Assembly: GCA_021163265.1 (NCBI GenBank)
Contig: JAGGXC010000015.1
Span: 1 to 48,212, forward strand
Source of the DNA: a bacterium
Lineage (GTDB): Bacteria > Patescibacteriota > Minisyncoccia > Minisyncoccales > JAGGXC01
DNA: 48,212 bases
Direction of reading: 5' to 3'
How positions within the stretch are numbered: the first letter of the stretch is position 1; each line of letters begins with the position of its first letter. Positions 1 through 9,679 of this stretch are shown piece by piece. The translations under genes and the position numbers were made by a program. The notes beneath the pieces are model-generated. The model had not been told where the DNA came from. It searched no databases and saw nothing but the letters and a program-made list of their open reading frames with translations.

Positions 1-15
1 AATTAAAATTAATCA

Positions 16-1077
16 ATGTTTTTTGATTTCTTTAAAGTAATTAAGAAAAACTTTCTTGGTGTAGATATAGGAATTTCTTCTATTAAAATAATTGAGCTTT
101 CTCGCTGGGGAAAAAAGATAGAAGTTGTAAATTATGGTCATGTTGCTTCCTCTGCTCTTTATCAGAAGCCCTATCAAGGGTTTGAGAGAGAGAGTAGTTT
201 TATGATTTCTTCTCCTGATGTTTCTAAGATAATTAAAGCAATCTTGAAAGAGGCAGGAATTAAGACAAAAGAAGCTGTTTTTTCTATCCCTGATTTTTCT
301 ACCTTTTTTACCAGTTTTACTCTCCCTCCTATGTCTCGCGAAGAGATTCCGGATGCGGTCAAGTTTGAGGCGAGGCGTCATATTCCGGTTCCTATTTCTG
401 AGGTTGTTTTGGATTGGTTTCTTTTGGGAGGAGAAACAGGCAAAAAAGGTACTCCTTTAGAAGTTCTTCTTGTGGCTGTGCCTCAAGATACAATTAAGAG
501 TTATCAAGAAATTGCAAGCAATTCGTCTCTTGAATTAAAATATCTAGAGGCAGAAGGATTCAGTTTAGCTCGTGCTCTGGTAAGGGAAAAAAAGGATACT
601 GTTTGTCTTGTAGATCTTGGAGCACAAAGTACATCAATTACAGTGGTAGAAGAGGGAAAAATTCAGATCAGTTACAGCTCTGATGTTTCAGGTAATGATT
701 TCACTCACGCTATAAGTAGATCTCTCTCTGTTGATTTTAAAAAAGCGGAAGAAATGAAAAAGATTTACGGGATTGTTTCTAGTGATACAAAAACAATATT
801 GCTCCCTCTGGTTAATTTAATTATAATAGAAATAGAAAAAATTTTTAGATCGTTTGAAAAAGCAGACAAAAGAATAGGAAAGATAATCTTAGCAGGTGGT
901 TCAGCGCTTTTACCTGGCCTTCAAGATTATCTTTCCTCATATTTTAAAAGGCCGGTTCAAATAGCTAATCCTTTTTATAAATTTATCTATCCTTCGTTGC
1001 TTGAAAAAAGAATGAGAGAATTAGGTCCTTCTTTTGCGATCGCTGTGGGAGCAGCTATGCGCGGACTTGAAAAATAA
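16..1077 (+). CDS. pilM: Type IV pilus assembly protein PilM (actin-like ATPase)
   Basis: Protein GVDIGISSIKIIELS, FEARRHIPVPISEVVLDW, AGGSALLPGLQDYLSSYF; first gene of a pilMNO-B-T-C order. Confidence 0.93.
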   Translation: MFFDFFKVIKKNFLGVDIGISSIKIIELSRWGKKIEVVNYGHVASSALYQKPYQGFERESSFMISSPDVSKIIKAILKEAGIKTKEAVFSIPDFSTFFTSFTLPPMSREEIPDAVKFEARRHIPVPISEVVLDWFLLGGETGKKGTPLEVLLVAVPQDTIKSYQEIASNSSLELKYLEAEGFSLARALVREKKDTVCLVDLGAQSTSITVVEEGKIQISYSSDVSGNDFTHAISRSLSVDFKKAEEMKKIYGIVSSDTKTILLPLVNLIIIEIEKIFRSFEKADKRIGKIILAGGSALLPGLQDYLSSYFKRPVQIANPFYKFIYPSLLEKRMRELGPSFAIAVGAAMRGLEK

Positions 1078-1082
1078 ATTAT

Positions 1083-1604
1083 ATGGTCGAACTTGCACCA
1101 AAACCTAAGCCAAAAACAAACTTAGCATCTAAAGCCTTATTTTGTATATCGCTTGTTTTGCTAATTGCTACATTAGGACTTCTTGTATTTCTGCATTTTT
1201 ATTTAGTTCCTGTCAAAGAAAAAGAAATGCAGAGCCTTCAAGATAAATTAACTCAGCAGCAAACTCCGTTAAAGAAATTAGAAAAGGAGCTTTCCGAAGA
1301 ACAAGCAAGAATTAATACTCTCTCTTTGTTGATTAATTATCGCAAAAAAGCTACACCATTTTTGGCGGCTGTGGAACAAAGCACTCATAAAAACATTAAG
1401 TGGAATTCGCTTCAGGTAGATACTGAAAAAGGAAGTCTTTCTTTAAGTGGTCAGGCAATAGATCTACCTTCCCTAACCCAGGAGCTTATGTATTTAAATA
1501 GAAGTTCTAATTTTTCGCAGGTTGAGCTGAGCAATATTGCTATAAAAGAAGGATTGGTGAGCTTTAAGCTAAGTCTTCAAGTGGCTCCTAATTTATTTAA
1601 ATAG
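1083..1604 (+). CDS. pilN: PilN-like type IV pilus inner-membrane protein
   Basis: Short cytoplasmic N-terminus, one TM, coiled coil and small C-terminal domain; lies directly between pilM and pilO. Confidence 0.7.
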   Translation: MVELAPKPKPKTNLASKALFCISLVLLIATLGLLVFLHFYLVPVKEKEMQSLQDKLTQQQTPLKKLEKELSEEQARINTLSLLINYRKKATPFLAAVEQSTHKNIKWNSLQVDTEKGSLSLSGQAIDLPSLTQELMYLNRSSNFSQVELSNIAIKEGLVSFKLSLQVAPNLFK

Positions 1605-1614
1605 AATTTACAAT

Positions 1615-2160
1615 ATGCGTGTTTATCTCAGCATAATATTTTTAATCTCCGTTGTTTTTATAGGATATTTTCTTGTGTGGCCTGAGTATCAAAAAATAAC
1701 AGTGATTCAGTCAAATATTGAGGGATTGAATATGAGGATAAGTCAAAATGAAGAGTATTTGGAGAGTTTAAGAAACTTAAAGGACAAATTAGAAAACTAC
1801 AAAGAAGAACTATCAATGTTAGATGTTATCTTGCCTAAAGAGTTTTATCTTCCCCACTTATTTTACGGCATTCAGGAGATGGTACAAGAACACAACTTGA
1901 CTTTGGATAGTATTGGCGGAAATTATGGGACATTTGAGAAATCTCCGGATATTCAGAAAGTAAGACTATCAATTGGAATTAGTGGTAGATACAGAGATTT
2001 TAAAAATTTTCTTGATTCTCTTCAACACTCAAGACGTTTTTTTAGTATAGAGAAAATATCGATCACTCCAACTCAAGAAGGTCCATTTCATTTTTCTCTT
2101 GAAATTAACACTTTCTTTTATCAGAAGGCAAGTCCTAGAAAAAAAGATTTATCAAGATAA
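1615..2160 (+). CDS. pilO: PilO-like type IV pilus protein
   Basis: N-terminal TM, coiled coil, ferredoxin-like C-terminus (LPHLFYGIQEMVQEHNLTLDSI...VRLSIGISGRYRDFKNFLDSLQHSRRFFSIEKISI). Confidence 0.8.
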   Translation: MRVYLSIIFLISVVFIGYFLVWPEYQKITVIQSNIEGLNMRISQNEEYLESLRNLKDKLENYKEELSMLDVILPKEFYLPHLFYGIQEMVQEHNLTLDSIGGNYGTFEKSPDIQKVRLSIGISGRYRDFKNFLDSLQHSRRFFSIEKISITPTQEGPFHFSLEINTFFYQKASPRKKDLSR

Positions 2161-2172
2161 TTACATAATTCT

Positions 2173-2520
2173 ATGGCAATTACAATTGTTGAACAGAGAA
2201 AAACTCAGAAACATTTAGTTATTGTGCTTGGTATTGCACTTGCAGGAATTTTATTTATCCTTCTTGCTAAATTTGTAAAGATTGAAGAAATTCCTGTTCC
2301 TTCTCTTCCTTCTCCCCGTCTTCCCAAGATTGAGATTAATTTCGATGTTTTAGAAAATCCTACATTGAAAGAGTTGACGGAACCATTTCCTGAACTTCCT
2401 TCTTTGTCTTCTGTGGATATAGATCAATGCTTTGGACGAGAAAATCCTTTTCAGGAGATGGGATGGGGAGAATTTAGAGAGATGTATAGTTCTGGTGAAG
2501 AAGGAGAGATTAATGAATAA
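2173..2520 (+). CDS. Small single-TM protein in the pilP position
   Basis: N-terminal TM, Pro-rich linker, FGRENPF motif reminiscent of PilP/GspC; position after pilO. Confidence 0.55.
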   Translation: MAITIVEQRKTQKHLVIVLGIALAGILFILLAKFVKIEEIPVPSLPSPRLPKIEINFDVLENPTLKELTEPFPELPSLSSVDIDQCFGRENPFQEMGWGEFREMYSSGEEGEINE

Positions 2521-2591
2521 TAGGAGTAAGCTAGGATAATTTTGAAAAGAAGAGATTTATATTCTTTGTGTAATAACTAATTTTTTGTGAA

Positions 2592-4319
2592 ATGGCTACG
2601 CTACTTGATCAATTAGTTCAAAAAGGGCTTTTGGATAAAAAGAAGGCAGCTTCTTTGGAATATGAGATTAAAACTTCTGGCCAAAGAGAAGAAGAAGTTA
2701 TATTAAAGCACAAAATTGTTTCGGAAATAGAACTTTTTAACTTAAAAAGTGAAAGTCTAAAGATTCCCTTAAAACAGCCTTCTTTAGATAATATTTCTCC
2801 CGATGTTCTGAAGGCAATTCCTGAAGATTCTGCTACTTTTTATAAAATGATTCCTTTGGCAAAAAAAGGAAAACTTTTAGAAGTAGGAATGGTTTATCCG
2901 GAAGATCTTAAGTCTCAAGAAGCTCTGAAGTTTCTTGCGAGAAGGCAAGGTATAGATTACAAAATTTTTCTTGTGACTCCCACTTTTTATAATCAAGTTC
3001 TTCAGAAATACAGGACTTTAAGAAGAGAAGTAGGGAAGGCTCTTGAAGAATTAGAGACAGAGATTAAACCTGAAGAAACAAAAAAAGCTGTTTCAGAGAC
3101 AGAATTAAAAAGATTAGTGGAGGAGGCTCCTATTGCTAAGATAGTGGCAGTGATATTGAGACATGCTGTAGAAGGAGAGGCATCTGATATTCATATAGAG
3201 CCTACGAGGGAGAAAATAAGAGTAAGGTTTAGGTTAGATGGGGTGCTTCATTCTTCCATCTTTTTGCCTTTAAGAATTCACCCAGCAATCGTGGCGCGGA
3301 TTAAAATTCTTTCTCGTCTCAAGTTAGATGAGAGCCGAGTTCCTCAAGATGGTCGTTTTTCTATTCAAGTAGGAGACAATATCATTGACTTTCGTGTTTC
3401 AACCTTTCCTACCAACGAAGGCGAGAAAGTAGCAATAAGAGTATTAGATCCAAGAAAAGGTATGAAAACTCTTCATGAATTAGGTTTTCGTAAAGAAAGC
3501 CTCGCCATTATAGAAGAAGCGATTAAAAAGCCTTATGGTGCTATTTTAGCAACAGGACCTACTGGTTGTGGTAAGACAACTACTCTTTATGCAATCCTAC
3601 GGAAATTAAATAAGGAAGGAGTAAATATTGTCACTTTAGAAGATCCTATAGAATATTATATAGAAGGAATCAATCAGTCTCAGATAAGGCCGGAGATTGG
3701 CTATACTTTTGCTTCTGGATTGAGGACAGTGGTAAGACAAGACCCTGATATTATTATGGTAGGAGAGATTCGTGATTCAGAAACTGCTTCTCTTGCTACT
3801 CACGCTGCTCTTACAGGACATCTTGTTTTGTCTACTCTGCATACCAACAGTTCAGTAGGGGTTGTGCCACGATTAATAGATTTGGGAGTAGAAAGATATT
3901 TAGTTCCTTCTACTTTAAATATAGCTATAGCTCAAAGGCTGGTGAGGAAACTTTGTCCTTATTGTAAAAAGAAGATAGAAGCAAAAGGAGAGGTGAAAAA
4001 GTTGATAATGAAAGAGATTAACAATCTTCCTGGATATCTCAGAAAAGAATATAAGAAGAAAAATTCGTTCTTTATTTACAAACCGCAAGGATGTCAGAAG
4101 TGTCGTCAAGAAGGATATATTGGTAGAGTAGCAGTAGCTGAAGTCTTAAAAATGACCGAAAGGCTGTCGGAAATTATATTAACAAATCCATCTGAAGGTC
4201 AGATTGCCAAAGAAGCTCAGCGCCAAGGCATGATTACAATGCGTCAAGATGGTATTCTTAAAGTTTTGGAGGGAGTAACTTCAATAGAAGAAGTACTTAG
4301 AGTAACAGCAGAAGTTTAA
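2592..4319 (+). CDS. pilB: Type IV pilus extension ATPase PilB (GspE family)
   Basis: Walker A GPTGCGKTTTLYA, EDPIEYYIEGINQSQ, GEIRDSETASLATHAALTGHLVLSTLHTN, tetra-Cys CPYC...CQKC. Confidence 0.97.
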   Translation: MATLLDQLVQKGLLDKKKAASLEYEIKTSGQREEEVILKHKIVSEIELFNLKSESLKIPLKQPSLDNISPDVLKAIPEDSATFYKMIPLAKKGKLLEVGMVYPEDLKSQEALKFLARRQGIDYKIFLVTPTFYNQVLQKYRTLRREVGKALEELETEIKPEETKKAVSETELKRLVEEAPIAKIVAVILRHAVEGEASDIHIEPTREKIRVRFRLDGVLHSSIFLPLRIHPAIVARIKILSRLKLDESRVPQDGRFSIQVGDNIIDFRVSTFPTNEGEKVAIRVLDPRKGMKTLHELGFRKESLAIIEEAIKKPYGAILATGPTGCGKTTTLYAILRKLNKEGVNIVTLEDPIEYYIEGINQSQIRPEIGYTFASGLRTVVRQDPDIIMVGEIRDSETASLATHAALTGHLVLSTLHTNSSVGVVPRLIDLGVERYLVPSTLNIAIAQRLVRKLCPYCKKKIEAKGEVKKLIMKEINNLPGYLRKEYKKKNSFFIYKPQGCQKCRQEGYIGRVAVAEVLKMTERLSEIILTNPSEGQIAKEAQRQGMITMRQDGILKVLEGVTSIEEVLRVTAEV

Positions 4320-4336
4320 TTATGATGATATAAATT

Positions 4337-4720
4337 ATGAAAAAGATACTCCTTGTTGAAGATGATCCATTTCTTATAGATATATATAAAACAAAATTAA
4401 AACAAGAGGGATTTCAAGTAGAAGTGGCAAAAGATGGAGAGAGCGCTCTTAATTTGTTAGAAGAAAAGTCTCCGGATTTGTTGTTGCTCGATATAGTGAT
4501 ACCTCATGTAGATGGATGGGAAATTTTAAAATGGATAAGATCAAAAGAAAAGTTTAAGAATCTGAAAGTTATTGTTCTCTCTAATTTAGGGCAAAAAGAA
4601 GAAGTCAAAAAAGGGATGGAATTGGGGGCTACTAAATATCTTATTAAGGCTCACTATACGCCGACTGAAATAGTAAAAGAAATAAAAAAGGTATTGAAGG
4701 AAAATAACAATCAGAAATAA
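4337..4720 (+). CDS. CheY-like single-domain response regulator
   Basis: KKILLVEDDPFLIDIYKTKL, LLLLDIVIPHVDGWEIL, VIVLSNLG, TKYLIKAHYTP; no output domain. Confidence 0.93.
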   Translation: MKKILLVEDDPFLIDIYKTKLKQEGFQVEVAKDGESALNLLEEKSPDLLLLDIVIPHVDGWEILKWIRSKEKFKNLKVIVLSNLGQKEEVKKGMELGATKYLIKAHYTPTEIVKEIKKVLKENNNQK

Positions 4721-4732
4721 AATAATAAAAAT

Positions 4733-5818
4733 ATGTCTTCCTCTAAAGAAGAATATTACAAAGATCTCATTGCTGAGCTTTTGTTGCTTACTATTAAAGC
4801 TCAGGCTTCAGATCTTCATCTTTCTCCTACTCATCCACCGATGCTAAGGATAGCAGGTCAGTTATCTCCTTTACTTAAGAAAAGAAAGCTCAAGCCAGAA
4901 GATACTCAAGGTCTTGCTTTTGCTTTGATGACAGAAGGAGAGAAAGAAAGATTTTTGAAGAAAAAAGATATTGATTTTTCTTATGATTTTGAAGGCCAAG
5001 CTCGCTTTAGAGTGAATATATTTCAGCAAGCTAGAGGAATTAGTGTGGCATTACGTCTAATTCCTAACAAAATTAGAACTATAGAGGAGCTTAATTTGCC
5101 TCCTGTTTTACATCAGTTCACAACTCCTACTCAGGGGTTTGTTTTGATTACCGGCCCCAGTAGTCATGGGAAATCTACTACGATGGCAGCTTTGATTGAT
5201 GAGATAAATCATACCCGTACTGATCACATAATTACTATTGAAGATCCTATTGAATATGTTTTTGAAGATGATAAATGTATTATTGATCAAAGAGAGGTTT
5301 ACCAGCATGCTTTAAGTTTTGCGCGTGCTCTTCGTGCTACATTCCGTCAGGATCCCGATGTGATTATGATAGGAGAAATGAGAGATCCTGAGACTATCTC
5401 TACCGCTATTACTGCTGCAGAAACCGGTCATTTGGTGTTTGCTACTCTCCATACTAATTCGGCTGCTCAAACTATTCACCGAATTATAGACAGCTTTCCT
5501 TCAAGTCAGCAGAATCAAGTAAGAAGTCAGCTGTCTGCTTCTTTGCTTGGAGTTATTTCTCAAAGATTGCTTCCTTGTTTGAAAGGAGGATTGATTCCTG
5601 CATGTGAAGTAATGTTTGCAACACCTGCTGTGGCCAGTTTGATTAGAGAAAATAAGATTCATGAATTGCCTTTAGTGATTGAGACATCGGCTGAGCAAGG
5701 AATGATTTCTTTAAATAAATCCCTTGCCGATTTAGTGAGAAGAGGAGAAGTTTCTGTGAAAAATGCTCTTAATTATTCTTTGGCTCCAAAAGAACTCAGA
5801 AGCTTAATTAGAAAATAG
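4733..5818 (+). CDS. pilT: Type IV pilus retraction ATPase PilT
   Basis: ASDLHLSPTHPP, Walker A GPSSHGKSTT, EDPIEYVF, GEMRDPETISTAITAAETGHLVFATLHTNSAAQTI. Confidence 0.95.
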   Translation: MSSSKEEYYKDLIAELLLLTIKAQASDLHLSPTHPPMLRIAGQLSPLLKKRKLKPEDTQGLAFALMTEGEKERFLKKKDIDFSYDFEGQARFRVNIFQQARGISVALRLIPNKIRTIEELNLPPVLHQFTTPTQGFVLITGPSSHGKSTTMAALIDEINHTRTDHIITIEDPIEYVFEDDKCIIDQREVYQHALSFARALRATFRQDPDVIMIGEMRDPETISTAITAAETGHLVFATLHTNSAAQTIHRIIDSFPSSQQNQVRSQLSASLLGVISQRLLPCLKGGLIPACEVMFATPAVASLIRENKIHELPLVIETSAEQGMISLNKSLADLVRRGEVSVKNALNYSLAPKELRSLIRK

Positions 5819-5824
5819 TAGGGT

Positions 5825-7033
5825 ATGAAGTTTAATTATCAAGCAAGAACAAAAACAGGCCAAGTCCAGGTAGGAACGGTAGAAGCTGCTTCCAGGGAAG
5901 GAGCTTTGATGCTTCTTCAAAAACATGATTTGTATGTTACTAAACTAGAATCGGCCGAAGAAGTTCCTTTTTATGCAAGAAAACTGGAACTGAAAAGAAT
6001 TACCAAAAGTGATTTAGTAATGTTTTCGCGTCAGCTTTCTATAATGTTTGAATCAAAAGTTCCGTTGATTGAGTCATTGCGGACTTTGGCTGAACAGCAG
6101 ACTAGTTCTCGGTTCAAAGAAATACTTTTAGATATCTCAGAGAAAGTAGAAGGAGGAATTCCTTTTTCTCAAGCCCTTTCCGCATACCCTAACTTATTTG
6201 ACCCTTTTTTTGTGAATATGGTCAGATCTGGAGAAGCTTCTGGAAAGCTTTCCGAAACGCTGTCTTATCTTGCCGATCATATAGAAAGAGAGTATGAGCT
6301 TACATCAAAGATAAGAGGAGCAATGATTTACCCTATTATAATTATTACAATGATGTTGTTTATCGGAATCTTGATGTCAATATATGCTCTCCCTGGGCTT
6401 CTTGAGCTTCTTCAAGAAACACACCAAGAATTACCCTTTTTTACGCGAATAATTATTGCTGTAATCAATTTTGTTAAAAGCTGGATGGGCGTTGCTACAT
6501 TTATAGGATTTATAGTGGCAGTTGCCCTTTTGTTTAAATATACAAAAACCAGCGAAGGAAAGGATAGACTAGATAGGCTTTTGCTTAAGATTCCAGTGAT
6601 TAATAGTTTTCTTAAGATGGTGTATGTTGCACGTTTTACCGAGAACCTTTCTACTTTAATTGCAGGGGGTTTGCCGATTGCAAAAGCTTTAATAATCACA
6701 GGGAGTGTAGTAGGTAATGTGCGTTATCAAGAGGCTCTTGAAAAGGTCACAGAAGAGGTGAGAAAAGGAGAAAAAATATCTTCCGGACTCAAAAAATTTC
6801 CTGATCTTTTTCCTCCTATCTTAACTACTATGGTTCTAGTAGGGGAAAAAACAGGAAGTTTAGATACAACTCTTTTGAATATAGTTAGATTCTATCGTAT
6901 GGAGATAGATCGGAGATTAAATAATCTTTTGAAAATAATTGAACCAGCGTTAATTTTGATCTTGGGGGTGGGCGTAGGAATATTTATTGCTTCTATTTTG
7001 CTTCCTCTTTATCAAGCAATTACCTCAATTTAG
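5825..7033 (+). CDS. pilC: Type IV pilus inner-membrane platform protein PilC (GspF family)
   Basis: [25 protein letters not shown]...[21 protein letters not shown]...[18 protein letters not shown]2SF architecture. Confidence 0.95.
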   Translation: MKFNYQARTKTGQVQVGTVEAASREGALMLLQKHDLYVTKLESAEEVPFYARKLELKRITKSDLVMFSRQLSIMFESKVPLIESLRTLAEQQTSSRFKEILLDISEKVEGGIPFSQALSAYPNLFDPFFVNMVRSGEASGKLSETLSYLADHIEREYELTSKIRGAMIYPIIIITMMLFIGILMSIYALPGLLELLQETHQELPFFTRIIIAVINFVKSWMGVATFIGFIVAVALLFKYTKTSEGKDRLDRLLLKIPVINSFLKMVYVARFTENLSTLIAGGLPIAKALIITGSVVGNVRYQEALEKVTEEVRKGEKISSGLKKFPDLFPPILTTMVLVGEKTGSLDTTLLNIVRFYRMEIDRRLNNLLKIIEPALILILGVGVGIFIASILLPLYQAITSI

Positions 7034-7044
7034 TTTTCCACAAG

Positions 7045-7073
7045 TTGTCGCAAGGGATAAAAAATGATATTAT
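7045..7073 (+). promoter_or_regulatory. Putative sigma70-type promoter of the major pilin gene
   Basis: TTGTCG (7045-7050) - N17 - TATTAT (7068-7073), with TGA immediately before the -10. Confidence 0.5.
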
Positions 7074-7125
7074 TAAAAACAAGAAAAACAACAATAAAGG
7101 TCGTTTTTTTAAAAAGATAATATCT

Positions 7126-7575
7126 ATGAACAAGAAAAATAAAAAAGGTTTTACATTAATTGAGTTATTGGTAGTAATTGCTATTATTGGGATTCTTGCC
7201 TCAATTGTTTTAGTAGCTTTAGGTTCGGCAAGACAAAAAGCAAGAGATGCTAGAAGGAAATCTGATATTCGTCAGATTTCTTTAGCCCAAGAGATGTATT
7301 ATGATGAACATCAGCACTATGCTACATCTGCGGGTCCTAATGTTCCTGCAAGTATCGGTACTTACTTAGATCCTGTGCCGGATGATCCTCTGGAAACTCA
7401 AGGTATACATTATAGATGGATTAATAATAGTACTGATCCTAGTAGATATTGTGTATGTGCGCACTTAGAAGCAAGTGGTGGTGGTTGTTTCGTGGCATCT
7501 TGGAAAGGAGTAAAAGCAAGTAGTACTTGTTCTAGTTGTTCGGATTTTACATCATTAGACGATTGTGATTTCTGA
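7126..7575 (+). CDS. pilA: Type IV major pilin-like protein (prepilin)
   Basis: Prepilin motif [27 protein letters not shown]; start moved to ATG 7126 because the TTG 7045 start in the ORF track lies in the probable promoter. Confidence 0.9.
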   Translation: MNKKNKKGFTLIELLVVIAIIGILASIVLVALGSARQKARDARRKSDIRQISLAQEMYYDEHQHYATSAGPNVPASIGTYLDPVPDDPLETQGIHYRWINNSTDPSRYCVCAHLEASGGGCFVASWKGVKASSTCSSCSDFTSLDDCDF

Positions 7576-7625
7576 TGAATTTTACATTTAATCTGTAGGA
7601 TCTATAAGAAATGATGTAAATGATT

Positions 7626-7661
7626 AACCTCTCCTTCTCAATTCAAAAGGAGAGGTTTTTT
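7626..7661 (+). terminator. Rho-independent terminator after the pilin gene
   Basis: AACCTCTCCTT-N10-AAGGAGAGGTT, perfect 11-bp stem running into a T tract. Confidence 0.9.
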
Positions 7662-7691
7662 GGTACACTAGTTTATTTATCCACGTTCTTT

Positions 7692-7726
7692 TTACTCAAC
7701 TCCGGATGTTGAGTAATTATTGAGTA
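7692..7726. promoter_or_regulatory. Inverted plus direct TTGAGTA repeats upstream of pilD
   Basis: TTACTCAAC-TCCGGAT-GTTGAGTAA, followed by a second TTGAGTA 11 bp after the previous copy. Confidence 0.4.
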
Positions 7727-7732
7727 GTGGAA

Positions 7733-8536
7733 ATGTTAATGTTTTATTTATTTATATTTTTATTGGGGCTTGCTGTCGGATCTTTTTTGAATTGTGTGAT
7801 TTACCGGCTTAACAGAGAAGAAAGTCTTTTAAAAGGACGTTCTTTCTGTCCTTATTGTCGTCATAAACTAGCATGGTTCGATCTAATTCCGGTTCTGAGT
7901 TTTTTGATACTTAGAGGAAAGTGTCGTTATTGTCATAAAAAGATTTCTTTGCAATACCCTCTGGTAGAACTTGCAACTGCCTTTCTGTTTCTTCTTTCCG
8001 TAGCTCATTTTGGATTGTCATTTGATTTGTTTTCTTTATTGAATATTTCTTTTATTTTTCTTTCCCTTTCCTTTTTGGTTATTATTTTCGCCTATGATCT
8101 TAAGCATTTTATTATCCCTGACAAAATAATCTATCCAGCAATTGTTTCTGCTTTCTTGTATCAAGTTTTTCTAGCAACAAGATTGAGCTCTAATATTGAA
8201 AGTGTTGATTCGATTTTAAGGGCAGTCTTTGCTGGTTTTTGTGCTGGAGGATTTTTTTTATTTATCTATCTTCTCTCGCAGGGAAAATGGATGGGTTTTG
8301 GCGATGTTAAATTAGCAGTATTTTTAGGGTTTTTGGTAAGCTGGCCTAACATTTTAGTTGCTCTCTTTTTTGCTTTCTTAATTGGTGCTATAATAGGAAT
8401 AATCCTAATTCTTTTTAGAAAAAGGAGTTTAAAATCCGAAGTTCCTTTTGCTCCTTTTCTGGTAGCGGGCACTCTTATTGCTTTGTTTTTGGGAACGAAA
8501 TTAATAGATATTTATATTTCTTTTTTCGTGTTTTGA
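7733..8536 (+). CDS. pilD: Prepilin peptidase PilD (A24 family)
   Basis: FLNCVIYRL, tetra-Cys CPYC...CRYC, GFGDVKLAVFLGF; multi-TM. GTG 7727 is an alternative in-frame start. Confidence 0.93.
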   Translation: MLMFYLFIFLLGLAVGSFLNCVIYRLNREESLLKGRSFCPYCRHKLAWFDLIPVLSFLILRGKCRYCHKKISLQYPLVELATAFLFLLSVAHFGLSFDLFSLLNISFIFLSLSFLVIIFAYDLKHFIIPDKIIYPAIVSAFLYQVFLATRLSSNIESVDSILRAVFAGFCAGGFFLFIYLLSQGKWMGFGDVKLAVFLGFLVSWPNILVALFFAFLIGAIIGIILILFRKRSLKSEVPFAPFLVAGTLIALFLGTKLIDIYISFFVF

Positions 8537-8554
8537 ACCCTCTTCCTCTATTAT

Positions 8555-9112
8555 ATGGAAAAACAGAAAAAAGACATAGGATTTACTTTGCTTGAGCTGA
8601 TTATAAGCGTGGCTGTGATTTTGCTTTTATCAGTTTTGGTAGTTGCTAGTTATGAAAGACAAGGATACAGGATTGTATTAATGAATGCTTCTCATCAGGT
8701 TGCTCAGGATATTAGGATGATAGAAGAAAAGGCAATGGCGCCTGACAAGGGTGTTTTGATTTACGGTCCTTTGGGAGTTCATATTGAATATGGCACTTCT
8801 GTATATTTTTACTTTTTTGATGAAGATAGAAATAATTTGTATTCTAGTCCCAATGATAGTGTTCTGGAAAAGAAAGCTTTGCCTGGCAATATCTCTTTTC
8901 TGAATCCAGTAGTTAGCACAGGTACAACAGATTTTTCGGTGAATTCGGTGGATATTGTTTTTATCAATCCTGATCCAAAAATAAAGATTACTGGGAATAC
9001 GGGTGTTTCTTTTCCTGAAGGAGATCGTGTAGCTATAAAGTTGTTTAATAGCAATATTTCTGTTACTTCAACAGTAAATGTCTACCAAACAGGTTTAATT
9101 GAGATTAAATAG
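8555..9112 (+). CDS. Pseudopilin (GspH/FimT-like)
   Basis: Prepilin motif IG|FTLLELIISVAVILLLSVLVV. Confidence 0.8.
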   Translation: MEKQKKDIGFTLLELIISVAVILLLSVLVVASYERQGYRIVLMNASHQVAQDIRMIEEKAMAPDKGVLIYGPLGVHIEYGTSVYFYFFDEDRNNLYSSPNDSVLEKKALPGNISFLNPVVSTGTTDFSVNSVDIVFINPDPKIKITGNTGVSFPEGDRVAIKLFNSNISVTSTVNVYQTGLIEIK

Positions 9113-9121
9113 CAAGCTTTT

Positions 9122-9676
9122 ATGAAAAAAAGTCAAGGTTTTACTTTTATAGAGCTACTTCTAAGCGTATTTATAATTTCTATAGGTGTTCTTGTAGGAA
9201 TAGCTGTTATTCAAAAAAGCACATCTTTTACTTCTCTTTCGGTTTCAAGAAGACAGGCATATTTCTTAGCTAAAGAAGGTATAGAAGTTGTAAGGAATAT
9301 AAGGGATACAAGTTGGTTGGATGGAGAAGATCCTTTTACTGTGAGACAAAGCGGCGGAGACATAGTTTGGCCTCCGGATGGAGTGGGGGTGCCAGTTTCA
9401 CCTCCCGGACCGATTTCAGGAACGGTTTATCTCGACTGCTTTAGCGAAGAGTTTCCTGATAGTAATTGCCAAAATAAGCCTTATTTGGCTTTTGATCACG
9501 GTTTTTGGCGATGCTCTCGAGAAGGAAAATTCAAAAGAGAAGTTACACTTACTTTTTCAGGCAGGAAAGGGCTTTCCTCTTTTGCTCAGTTAAGCATTGC
9601 TTCAAAGGTCCAATGGACAGAATCAGGGTCTTCTCATGAAGTTGTGCTTTATCAGACTTTATATAATTGGCGCTAA
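9122..9676 (+). CDS. Pseudopilin (PilV/GspI-like)
   Basis: Prepilin motif QG|FTFIELLLSVFIISIGVLVGIAV. Confidence 0.82.
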   Translation: MKKSQGFTFIELLLSVFIISIGVLVGIAVIQKSTSFTSLSVSRRQAYFLAKEGIEVVRNIRDTSWLDGEDPFTVRQSGGDIVWPPDGVGVPVSPPGPISGTVYLDCFSEEFPDSNCQNKPYLAFDHGFWRCSREGKFKREVTLTFSGRKGLSSFAQLSIASKVQWTESGSSHEVVLYQTLYNWR

Positions 9677-9679
9677 AAT

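Noticed and set aside
7045-7125. 27-aa TTG-initiated N-terminal extension of the pilin
   Set aside because: Overlaps a probable promoter; ATG 7126 gives a normal short prepilin leader.
7034-7685. DnaA-box-like TTTTCCACA/TTATCCACG sequences
   Set aside because: Each has a mismatch to TTATCCACA, copies are sparse and far apart, and there is no origin-type clustering or dnaA/dnaN gene.
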